Below are positions 1 through 11,463 of a stretch of DNA of 64,000 bases, one piece after another (the first letter of the stretch is position 1; each line of letters starts with the position of its first letter). A program made the position numbers and the translations under genes. Location: contig NC_133063.1 of assembly GCF_048771995.1 (NCBI RefSeq), forward strand, positions 16,554,063-16,618,062, written 5' to 3'. The notes beneath the pieces were generated by a model. The model was not told the DNA's origin. It made no database searches and saw only the letters and a list, made by a program, of their open reading frames with translations. Source of the DNA: Taeniopygia guttata. Taxonomy: Eukaryota; Chordata; Aves; Passeriformes; Estrildidae.

Positions 1-1648
1 CAAAAACTCTTCAGAGGTGAAATGCCTCAGTAGAGGGGACCATATTGTGGCTTTTAGTTGGAGTAACTCACAGATACTGTTTTCAGTAAGTTCAGTAAGT
101 TTACTAAAAGGGATGGTCCCTACAATCTCCTGCTGAAGCAAAGAGGACACCCCCTCCCACCCCAATTTGTATCCCTGGAAAGTGGGTCATTACAGAGACG
201 CATTTCATTGCTTTAAAGCTCTGGGTCTTACTGTGAAATGACATATAACACACTGTCCACAAGAACAATTCGTGGCGCTTGTTTGCCTCAACTCTCCTCT
301 TGTTTCTCTGCTGCAGGACGTCAGGGCATGGGTGAAGTTAAAGCCTCTAATGACAGAGTCTGACTGACATCAGCAAGGGGCATTCAGTAGGATGGTGAGA
401 ATGGGCCTCAAATGGAGAACTCTTTAGGCCAGGCTTAAATAGTAGTCAACATTGTTTTGTACTGACTGAGCTACTCTAATTTAATACACTTCTCATTTGG
501 AATCCTTCAGTACAGCTCCAGTATTTTGTTTGTGTTGTTGTTGTTGTTGAATTCTTTTCTCAAATACTGTTTTACACACACAGAGAAAAAAAATCTCAAT
601 TTCATCTTTATATTACCCACTTTTTATTCTACTTAATTCTGTGCAATAGTGAGATCTCTGTCTGCTTGCAAGTCCTAAAGCATAAATGTGAATTAAATAA
701 ATCTCACCAACTTGGAAAACCCTCTACCTGCAAGCAGGGAGACTGCGCACTTTTGACTAAAATTTTAAAAATCTTATCCAAATTTCACAGAAAATTACAC
801 AAAGATCTGAAGTCTCTCTTATATTTCAAAGACAGAGTTAAATAAGCCCTCTTGCCATTATTTACAATTGCAATCACAGTAGAAGCTATAAGAGAAAATC
901 CTAGTCCATTGAAATAAAAAATTTCTCCTAACAACATTTCACTGCATTTTATTGTGTCTTACTTATTTACAAGTAATTAATATGTCCACATTTATTATTA
1001 TTATGATGTAGAGTTATGACACCACAGCTGAAAAGTCCCACTCTGAATAGTTAGCTCTGATTAGAGCATAGAGTAGTGAATCATGTGTTGCCTCTCCATA
1101 TGCTTATTTTTCATCTTCTGTTTTGATTACTAGATATTAGCTCATTCCAAGGAGATTCAAGTGTTATTCCAGCATCTGCTTACTTTGTAGGCAAACAGCT
1201 ATGCTCACATCATTATGCATTAATATCATATAACAATTTGATGTACTTCACAGAATCTTTAACATAAATAAAGACAATTATCTTTTCCCAAAATTTACAA
1301 ACTTAAAAAATGATTTGTTTTAGATTTTTATTGTACCTTAGGAGGAAACAGCTTAGCTTTTTAAAAGTTGTTCTATTGCATCTACGATTTTTATAAAAGG
1401 TTAATGAGTCACAAAAGGCTTAATGCTCCAAAATCAGTTTTAGCATCTAAATCCGAATATATGCCAGACCCTCTGCCAGACAAGGATTTTATGAAGCTAA
1501 GAGCAGTATTGTGTCTGATAGGTTTATCGTTTATAACAAATAAGGGGAAGATACCTCATGGCACATGTATTTGAAAGAGCCAGCTTTGCTTCACTGAACA
1601 TGCTCTGCTTTAGAGACAAAGTCCATTCCCTAATTCTAAAACAATTTA
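1..1648. other. intergenic, no gene seen
   Basis: AT-rich unique-looking sequence. A short (TTG)n run sits at about 533-548. The 68-codon frame at 1,368-1,574 has no recognisable features. Confidence 0.6.
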
Positions 1649-2045
1649 TGTGGTATTCACATACCTCTGATCAGAGAGACACCTAGATTTCTCAGGATTT
1701 CTCCTGAGAGAAGCTGTGAGAGAAGCAGAGAAAGGAGGATCAAAACAATTCTTATCTCATTCTGTGCTGTGTATGTGCCCATGTGGAATATAGTATGGAG
1801 ATTGTTCACCCAAGGTGATTGTTTGATTGGATTCTGGTGATAGTTGTTTAGATTCATTGACCAATTGGATCTAGGTATGTGTTGGGACTCTCAGGAGCAA
1901 GTCATGGCTTTGCTAGTTAGTTAGTGATAGTTCGTGTTAGTGTAATACAGTTATAGTATAATAGAATTTAATAAAGTAATTACTTAGCCTCCTGAAATCA
2001 TTAGAGTCCTGCACATCATTCTTCACCGCAGTCAGACACAGCATT
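1649..2045 (+). mobile_element. ERVL-like LTR, probably solo (songbird type)
   Basis: It begins TGTGGTATTCAC and contains 'tttctcctgagagaagctgt', 'gtggaatatagtatggagat' and 'gattgttcacccaaggtgat'. It ends in a U5-like 'gcctcctgaaatcattagag' stretch. The poly(A) hexamer AATAAA is at 1,970-1,975. This order matches long terminal repeats I know from zebra finch ERVL elements. The 3' boundary (about 2,045) is approximate, and I could not find a clean target-site duplication. No gag, pro or pol reading frame follows it. Confidence 0.65.
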
Positions 2046-5000
2046 TTACGGTAAGTTTGTACCAGAGTATTAAAGTGAGCATGAGAAAAAGAATGTGCAC
2101 CTCTATAACGAGTCGGAGAACAGTGGAATTGTGGATAAAGCATCATCCAGGAGCGCACAGGGATCTTTACAAAAAAAACACTCAAGTAGGAAGTAAGTCC
2201 ACCTGTGGACATCCTACATCCTACAAAGCCAATTGCAGACACTCTGAAAGAAAGTGAAGGACTTGTCCCCTGATCATCAAGCTGAGCCTCCCCAGGAGTT
2301 ACAGGAGGTATTCAAAGCTTGTTAGCCTGAGCAGAGTAAATACTCCAAACATGACTGGTGGTATTGAGCAGATCAACCCCTTCTCTAGTGATCACATTCC
2401 TTAAGGACTTTTGCTCAACAATTGTGTATTTTGGGAAGGATCTAACCATGTAAGACTGTGTGAGAACAGCTAGGAAGAATAACTAAATGATACCTGACAG
2501 ATACCTGGGCGTCTGTAACACAACTCTTAATCTGCTTTGGCACGAAAGTGAACTTGGAGAGATTCAGATATGAACAGGCCAGGAAGCATTTTGGCGATGT
2601 AGCCAAACAGTCAGGCAAGCAGCTTCACAAACCTCTAGATTTATTTATCCACTCCTTGGTGAAATATTCCTCAGTTATAATTTTGTCCTTACTCCAAAGT
2701 GACAAAAAATAAAATTGTAGTCTTTTCTACTCCTCTTTGGTTTCAAATAGAAGGTGTTGGTTTTAAGAGCATAATAATGACATGGAAAGTTAATTTTAAA
2801 AAATTTAAAAATTCAAAAATTGAAACAGTTTAGAGTATTTAGGTTAGTTAGTGGTGCTGTGTTCTGTCTGTTTTTTCTGTATAGGAAAAAAAGAAGACAC
2901 CTTATCCCAGAACTGTAAATAATATTCTCAGAATTATCATCCATGTAGTCTTATGTAGGATTGAAGCTGTCTCAAACTGGAGTACAGCTAAACTCTTGCT
3001 ATCAATTGGTTATAACAGGCCTAAGGCTTTTTCAGGTTGCTTATGTGACTATCTTGAATTACTAAAATTTCAAATTACCAAAAGTATCCTGAAGCCAAGG
3101 GTTCATTGATAATCCTTCAAAGATGAGATTTTTTAATACCCTTTATTAGAGGAAGGGTATAAACTGGAAGGCTGCACAAAATAAGAACCATATGAGGACA
3201 AAAAATTTACACCTATTGGGATATTTAAGAAACTGACAACAGTTTGAATCAGATTCTCTGAGAAGGAAGATTTCCCTTACATGCTATATAAATGCCAACC
3301 ATAATCTACTTATAATTGTTTGTAAGTAGATTTAACAGCTGAGATATAAGATTCTTCTCAAGTCTTCTGTTTTTCAACAGCAGGGAACTGTGAGAATTCT
3401 TAGTTTGGATATTTTGGTAAAATATGCAGGATGATGTCTTAAACTATGATGTGGAAATGATAATGCTTCAGGGGAGGGTTACAGGTGTGGGGTGAACCAT
3501 ACATTTTGGGGGTTGAGATAGAACAGTCCATTTGACTTTTGGACCTATCTGTAGGTATGGGTATTGTCCAGCCAGTAGGGGGGATCGTTTTCATCCTGGC
3601 TGTACTATTGTAAATCTTTTGCCAGGCAATTATATTTATTCATCCTTCCCAACAACTAAACTTAAGTGATCCTACTAGGGAATTTACTGTTCCTACACTA
3701 TTTTATATAGTAACCTGCAGAACTGGAAGAACAAGGCTAAAGAAAATGGCAAGGAGTTTTACAGATAGAAGGGTGTAGGTATTTGAAGTGGAAAGAATTA
3801 GCTTGGCTTTCCAAACCAAATCCCAGTTGCCAAAGTGTTTGTCTGGGTCTTGCAGGTCTCAGTATTTGTCTTGATTTTCTCTCCTCACCGTCCTGCCCAC
3901 ATCTGCTCAAGTGCTGGTCATAAGCCATTTTCCTCATCCACAATTCTCTATTACCAAGATATAGGACAGTCTTTTCAGGGTGTGTCTTCACAATCAGGAA
4001 AAGGATTGAGCTTCAATAAGACAATACTTATGATATTTCTCAAGTGTTTCATGTCAAAGGATTGGTCAGAGCAGTGAGGAACTGTGTGTCAGAAAAACTC
4101 CTTCCTGCCTGGCTTACCTCGATGAAGGAGCACTGAACCTTTCTGCCTCTGACTTCCTAGGCATCGTCTTTGGCATCCACAGCACTGATGTCTGCGAGAC
4201 CTTTCCTTCTTTTAGTGTACTTTTACATCCATCACACACACCTGTGGTTTTTTCCAGCTCTTTTCAGAGTCTCCAGAAGATTTATCTCTCTCGAGCTCAG
4301 GGAATCTTTCAAGCGGGTACCACCAGAGGGCAAAGCCGGATCAGGAACACCCAAGCTCACTCCTGTCCCACAGCCCAGAGTGTGATGAGGCTTCAGGACT
4401 AGCCGCTCACAGTTCACACATTAATTGCAAATAATTGCCATCACCAGCCAAAAACCCCTGTCTTCAGGAAGGTCTCAGCATCTTCACGATATTAAATTAA
4501 AGGCCTGGCAACATAATTAGACAACAGCTTCATTACCTTGTGATAACCTTTTTTGGTATTTGTGGGAATCCCCCAATTTTGCTATAAGAAATTAAAGAGA
4601 ACAATATGAGAAGAACTAAAGGAATCATTCACGTTAGATACTTCAACCCTTAGTTTTGAACTCATTAAAAAATACTCTGGTCTAGAAATTCATATATAGA
4701 GAAAAAGCATTGCAACTTCATCTCTGGAAGCATTGGCTCTGTATTGGAGTGACCCTCAAGCCCAGATACAGTCTCCTTTTCAACAAGATACTGTCATCCT
4801 ATTCATAGGGAACATTTAAAATCGTGATAGGGTAGCCAGCTATCACAAGAAAACCCATCCTATTTAAAATGATGATTAGAGGATGCCTTTTACTTGATGC
4901 TGGTGAGAAAACCTAGCAAATATACATTTATTTCATAGAAAGTATTCAGTCCTCAAAATGTTATTTCAAACCATTGACTTTTAAGAACAGGTCTCACTTA

Positions 5001-8000
5001 AAGAAAACAAAAATTCACCTGCATCTCACTGTACTTCAGACAAAACACCTATCCAGGTGCTTCACATAAAGTCTGCTTCCCTTCTCTCTTTCAGATCAGC
5101 ATCTTCCTAAGATTTTACATTTTCCCCTAAGACTCTCTGTTATTCAGACTGAAGAAGATTGGTGATCCAAAAAAAAACAATTAATGATCAGCACAGTCAA
5201 TGTACCTCTAGGTGTAATTTTGTGAGTACAGTGTTTCTCAGGCAGCAATATCTCCAGTAACTAGCCATAGCAAAGCGAGGAGAGGGTGCTGCATGCCATG
5301 AAAACTTCACATCTGCTTCTCAAAAGAACCAGCAACTCCACACCATACTCACATACCCATCACCACAGCTGGTTTTCAGTCATAACAAACTTCTACTGAC
5401 CTAGACACTGGCACATCACCCCTCCAGCTGAGAGAGTAAGTCAGCTTGCTGGTAGAGCACTTATTTTCCAGCGAGATATGATCTCATATGGACTGCAGAT
5501 CCATGAAACATACCTCAACAGCAATGAGCACTCCAAAGGCAGAAAGGCAATCCTTCATCCAGCAGAGCAGAGTGTCAGACAGTGGAACAGATCAATACCC
5601 AGATGTGTGGAAAGTGCCAGCATTAACAATCGCTGCAAGAAAATTGGCTGCTATGCCCACGGTTTAATAAATGATCCACCTGGTACTGCTCAGGGATGCA
5701 CCCATCCTTTTAAAATCTGTGGATGGAAAATGTTGTGACATCTAATTCACACATGCTTTTGGGCCTAACTGCACTGAAAATGTGTTCCTTGAGGTTCCTT
5801 GGTAGGGGATTTTCTGAAGGACCTCCTGTCAGCTGGTGAGTCCTGGTCAGGGCTGAAGTTGGAGGGCACCAACAGAAACAGACTCCAAAAGACCAAAGCA
5901 GAAGAAACCTACTTTAGAGACACATGACACTGAAAAGCCTGTTATTTTCTTTTTTGTGCTAGTCACAGGAAAGCTTGACTAGAGCCATCCTAGTCAATTT
6001 GATCCTCCTTGGCCAACATTGGCACTTCAACTTCTTGGAGAAGATATGTCATGCAACAACAGGAGTTTTACAATCATATGCTCAGTCAATATTGTTACAA
6101 CCATCAGGAGGGCTTTTTTCAGGATGCTTGCTTTAAACAACAATAACAATTTTCAATATGTTTTAGGGTGTATGTGAAAATAAGGTCACTACATGAACTA
6201 TTTGCATAGTTCACGCAAATAACATACAGTACCACTAAAAGTCAAAAATACAGGAGTACAGGCAGGAACTGCACCTGCTCTTTTTGTAATAAAAATATTT
6301 AAACTGGGAAGAATGCCATTGCACAGCTGAACTATCATTTTCAATGTCTATAAACAAAACCTGCAAATCCTTTAATCTCTATATAAATTATATCTTCCAA
6401 ATTACATTCCTAGACATTTTAAAATATATTGTTGTCTTTCTGAAAGTAGTCTAATAATACAGAAGAACTCCTGCTATTTGACAATATTGGGTTTTACTTT
6501 TCTTCTTTATCTTGTTCTCAAGAGAACTTATGTTTATTATTTTAGCAATATTGTACTCCATGTATGTATTCCCTTCACCGTTTGTGAAAAAACAGTCACA
6601 GAATTGCTGCAAAGAACAATGAGATCATTAGGTATTAAGATGCCTTAAGTATGTGCAACTTTTCACATTAAAAGAGGAAATATAAAAATACAGAAAAAGC
6701 ATATCAGACCTTCACAAGACAACTTCATGAAAAGATAGTGAATTTCAAAGGGTATTTTTACATTTATAATTGCATGAAGAGAATGGAATTAGAAAAATAT
6801 TTTTTCATCACTGGGTTATAAATATAAGAACTCTAAAATAATTTTATATATAAATGTAACATACCATGATTGGGATCCAGTAACTACAAATCAAAATGTC
6901 AGTCCTAATCTCTCCCCAAGCCCTCTTCCTCATACAAGTTTAATTAGCATATCTAACAACATAAACAGCATGTATTTTTAAGAATTCTTCAGAAACACTG
7001 AAATCTTTTGACTGTGCTATTCACTTGCTGGGGAAATATTCCTGGATGTCTTCATCTCCTTTGCTATGCTTTAAAATATGACAGCCTCTGCATCTCTGTC
7101 TCTGAGGCTGCACACAATCAAGACTGTATATTTTGCAACTCAAGATATTTCTGCTCTTAAAGCAGAAATAGTAGTGGAAAAGACCCAGAGAATCCAGTTT
7201 ACATTTCATCTGTCCCTTCTCCAAGTAATATTATCATTTCCAGCCATTGATAGACAGGTCTTAATGCTGTCAATAAATCAACTTGTAAGTTTACAAAGAG
7301 CCACAAAACTAAAATGCAGATCCCCACTCTTCTATGTCAGAGGGCTGTGATGGCTGTTCCATATAATGTTTTCTTTTAAACACGCTCAAACCCTACTCTA
7401 CCCAAAGAAGCTCTTTCTGCCCCCATCCATAACACTGCTGTCAGACATCATCTCTCAGCACCTACCTCACTTACAATGTCTCTAATCTAAAGTTATAATA
7501 TGGAAAGTAGAGGAAGCAAGCCACTTCACTATTAATCTTTCAGGAAGCAGTAAGATCACTTACCATAGTCAGAGCACCTTTCCAAATTTGCCTTCTTTGG
7601 GAAAATTTCTTTTATTTGTACAGTTTTAGTCAAAGAAAGACATGTTCTGTGTAAAATTCATTTCACAGAGCAAGAAAATTCTACGTTCTTATCATCCAAA
7701 TAATATAAAAAGGTTTACTGCACCTAAAAACACTTGTCTGTTTAGTCTAATAAACTGTGAGGTCCAAAGCAATAACAATCAAAATGCCCGATGAAAACGT
7801 CTCACTCATCCAAAACCAATTCCGGTTGGTCAAATTTCTCAACAGATTTAAGTATCATCCCTTAAAATGTATTTGCATACTGGTACCAGAATAGGGTGCA
7901 GAAACCAACAGTGATTTAATCAACTTCCTACCCCATATAAAAAATGCTGCTGAAAAAGTAGAAAAATTCTATAGGTAACAAAGACCAAAACAATGGCACT

Positions 8001-10586
8001 CTGTGTATACACTCTGTGTACAAGAATTAAGCACTGAATAATCAGAACAGAAAAGTCAAGACTTTCATATCTGAAAAAAGTAACTTTTGTTTATTTTGTC
8101 CCTATTATTAAAAACATAATGAATTAATTAATGCAGTTGTAATACATTAAACTGGGTGGTAGTTTTGAACTTCATCTTTTCCCTTCCATGACAGTGCTAA
8201 TTTATTTAAGACATTTGAAACCTTTCTGTATTCATCACTTCTGGAGCAACAATACTATAAACAGCTAATTGTTGTATGATACGAGGTCTCTAGTATGCTG
8301 ATGCTGCTTCAGTCAAGAAGAGTGATATTTTCAGGCATTTGTAGCTTTGCAGTCATTCTACTCCAGCCTGCAACTGATCTCAGAGGATCAGAGAGAGCTA
8401 TTAAAGTATATTTCCAGTGTTTCCTAGCCATGCCACTCTAGAGACTTAGGAAAGAGCAATCACAACATCTGAAATTAACTTTTTAAAAAATCCTCTTACT
8501 TTTCAACACACTTAAATAGAACAAGAAACTCACCAAATTCACCTGTTTATTCTTCATTTGGGCAGCCAACGCTCTGCAGATGAGGTGCTATGAATCCAGC
8601 TGCCTTTCCCTCATTCTAGGAGGTGTAGGAGATGTGAAAGGTTCAAGTCTATCAGCAGAGTGCAATGCTGGCGCATTTCTACAGCAGGGAGACAGAAAAA
8701 GCAGAGATGGAAGGAGAAAAATCAGCCCTCACGGCAGTTTAAGAGTTCTGGCATGTTGTTATTGCCACAGATTGCTATGACTGGCTTTAGCTGATCTCCC
8801 CTCCTCTGACATTGCTGCCTGTAGAGCTGGGGAGTGCAAAGGAAGGCTAATCACTGTGCACGTCAGGCTGTCTCCTGCAGTAAACCCTAGGGATTTATCA
8901 ATACCTGGGAGGAAAGAAGTTTTGCCACCTGGCACCTGGAATAAAATTATCAATTTCCTAATTCTAGTACTAATGTTGGATTCAAAGCTAAGTGATAATT
9001 ATCCCAGCTTCTGAGTGACACTGATCATGATTATTAAAACTGGTGTGAAAGGCATTGTGGCATATGAGTTCATTTGGTTTATTTATAGATTAATTTTCCT
9101 TTCTTTATGTTCATGTTGAATGCAGGGAGGGATAGAAGTTTTCCCCTGTGAGAAGAGATTCCTCTTTTCCTAGTTGATATCATTACTTGCTAGATGCATA
9201 AATTGGCAAACCTTTACCACTAATTGCAAACTCCAATAAAACAGTTGGTGGTTGCTTAACAATTTGCTTTATTTATTTATGGCTGTATAAATAAAGGCTT
9301 GAATCAGCTTTGCCAGTGTCACAGAGGAGAAGATGCAGTTTCCTAAGAGGTTGAGGGGCACAAGCTACCAGACAAAGCACCCCTGCAGCCTGAGCTCTGC
9401 TTTCAGGCATTGCTTATTGACCTCAAAATCAACAAACTTATGAAATCATTTCACCTCTTTGTAAGCAGGTGAAGGAGCAGTGAGAAATTCCAAGTCACTG
9501 TTAAAGGAAGAACAAAATAATTTACTCAATCTGAAGTTTGCCTGATGGTGCCTTTGGACAGGTATCAGAATATTGAAGCATGTACTTGTAAAAAGTACAA
9601 GTACAAAAAAAATAATACCCTGAGCAAAAAATAGTAATAAGAATGCGACTTTCCCCCCTCCCCCCATGCATTTTATGTGACTTTATTTAATTTTACGTGA
9701 CTCAGTAAACCCAGACCTGTGATTTTTTTCTCTGTCACTCTCCAAAACTTGACAAATTTCCTTAAATGCCTCCATTTTTATTTTAATTTTCTAGATACCT
9801 TTAGAACCTTCTAGATATTAGGAAGCTCTAAGAACCTTGGGTACAGGTTTTGTACCATTGGTCTGACTGTGGCATTCAACCAGAAGCACTCCAATCTCTG
9901 CTTCCATAAAAATGCCCTCTGTTAGACAGCCAACTCTTCAGACTGTGTACCAGACCTTTTACCAAAAACTTCTCTTCAGAACACACTGTAAAACTGCCCT
10001 CATTTAAAATATTCACTGAGAACTTGCAAGGAGGAAAACATTTCCATCAGTAAGCTGGATCACCTGTTATATAACAAAACCAAATTCCTTCCTTCTCTCT
10101 GCTTCTACATATCTAAAACTTCTCTCGATCTCACAGCTTTTACCCTAACCACTTCACTGCAGTGCATGATTCAAGACTGGTGCAGGTCTGAGAGAAACCA
10201 AGGACAGTGCTCCAGTGCAGCAGTGAGCTCAGGGGTCCTGGAGCATGCACAGATTCTCACTCCCATGTGGAGTCTTATTACATATGCCATAACATCCAGT
10301 GGCTACCTTAATCACCAGAAATGTTAGGCGTCCTGGAAAAAGGGAGATGAATTTGCAGCTCACATAACACTTGTTCTTGTAAACTATCCCCCTGTCCCAG
10401 CAGAGCTTGAATGTTTCCTCAGCCTATTCCCACTGGGATGTCTCTGGGTTGTCACAGGTACCCACCACTAATTTGCACCCCACAGCAGGCAACATGCATT
10501 CATACACATTTGGATTTCTATGTATGCATCTCCACAGCACAGAAAAGAGATGAGCCAGCGCTCCTTATTTTTAAGGCAATTCTAGA
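2046..10586. other. intergenic, no gene seen
   Basis: Mostly AT-rich. The stretch just after the LTR (2,046-2,420) is unlike its surroundings but could not be identified as ERV internal sequence. Slightly GC-richer patches lie at about 4,080-4,400, 8,560-8,940 and 9,300-9,420. Open frames up to 90 codons look random. A short tandem CACTCTGTGTA pair sits near 7,998-8,022. Confidence 0.55.
6194..6220. promoter_or_regulatory. nested palindromes around an octamer (POU) motif
   Basis: TGAACTA-TTTGCA-TAGTTCA (6,194-6,213) is a 7-bp inverted repeat. It overlaps the consensus octamer ATTTGCAT at 6,200-6,207. A second arm pair ATTTGC...GCAAAT spans 6,200-6,220. The motif is exact, but a regulatory role is only a guess. 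Confidence 0.25.
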
Positions 10587-11463
10587 CTCTCCTCTCCTCT
10601 CCTCTCCTCTCCTCTCCTCTCCTCTCCTCTCCTCTCCTCTCCTCTCCTCTCCTCTCCTCTCCTCTCCTCTCCTCTCCTCTCCTCTCCTCTCCTCTCCTCT
10701 CCTCTCCTCTCCTCTCCTCTCCTCTCCTCTCCTCTCCTCTCCTCTCCTCTCCTCTCCTCTCCTCTCCTCTCCTCTCCTCTCCTCTCCTCTCCTCTCCTCT
10801 CCTCTCCTCTCCTCTCCTCTCCTCTCCTCTCCTCTCCTCTCCTCTCCTCTCCTCTCCTCTCCTCTCCTCTCCTCTCCTCTCCTCTCCTCTCCTCTCCTCT
10901 CCTCTCCTCTCCTCTCCTCTCCTCTCCTCTCCTCTCCTCTCCTCTCCTCTCCTCTCCTCTCCTCTCCTCTCCTCTCCTCTCCTCTCCTCTCCTCTCCTCT
11001 CCTCTCCTCTCCTCTCCTCTCCTCTCCTCTCCTCTCCTCTCCTCTCCTCTCCTCTCCTCTCCTCTCCTCTCCTCTCCTCTCCTCTCCTCTCCTCTCCTCT
11101 CCTCTCCTCTCCTCTCCTCTCCTCTCCTCTCCTCTCCTCTCCTCTCCTCTCCTCTCCTCTCCTCTCCTCTCCTCTCCTCTCCTCTCCTCTCCTCTCCTCT
11201 CCTCTCCTCTCCTCTCCTCTCCTCTCCTCTCCTCTCCTCTCCTCTCCTCTCCTCTCCTCTCCTCTCCTCTCCTCTCCTCTCCTCTCCTCTCCTCTCCTCT
11301 CCTCTCCTCTCCTCTCCTCTCCTCTCCTCTCCTCTCCTCTCCTCTCCTCTCCTCTCCTCTCCTCTCCTCTCCTCTCCTCTCCTCTCCTCTCCTCTCCTCT
11401 CCTCTCCTCTCCTCTCCTCTCCTCTCCTCTCCTCTCCTCTCCTCTCCCTCTCTCCCTTTTTTT
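10587..11463 (+). repeat. (CCTCT)n pentanucleotide array, 171 perfect copies
   Basis: From 10,591 to 11,445 the unit CCTCT repeats without one mismatch for 855 bp (171 units). A partial unit precedes it and a broken CT-rich tail (ccctctctcccttttt) follows to about 11,463. Because 5 and 3 are coprime and no frame contains a stop, both strands stay open: LLSSP repeats on plus and GEERR-type repeats on minus. The long open frames at 10,411-11,475 (+) and 10,518-11,468 (-) are artefacts of the array and not genes. The strands are pure purine and pure pyrimidine, so triplex (H-DNA) formation is possible. Confidence 0.98.

Noticed and set aside
1649..2420. A complete provirus starting with the LTR at 1.65 kb
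   Set aside because: No retroviral reading frame or second LTR could be recognised downstream.
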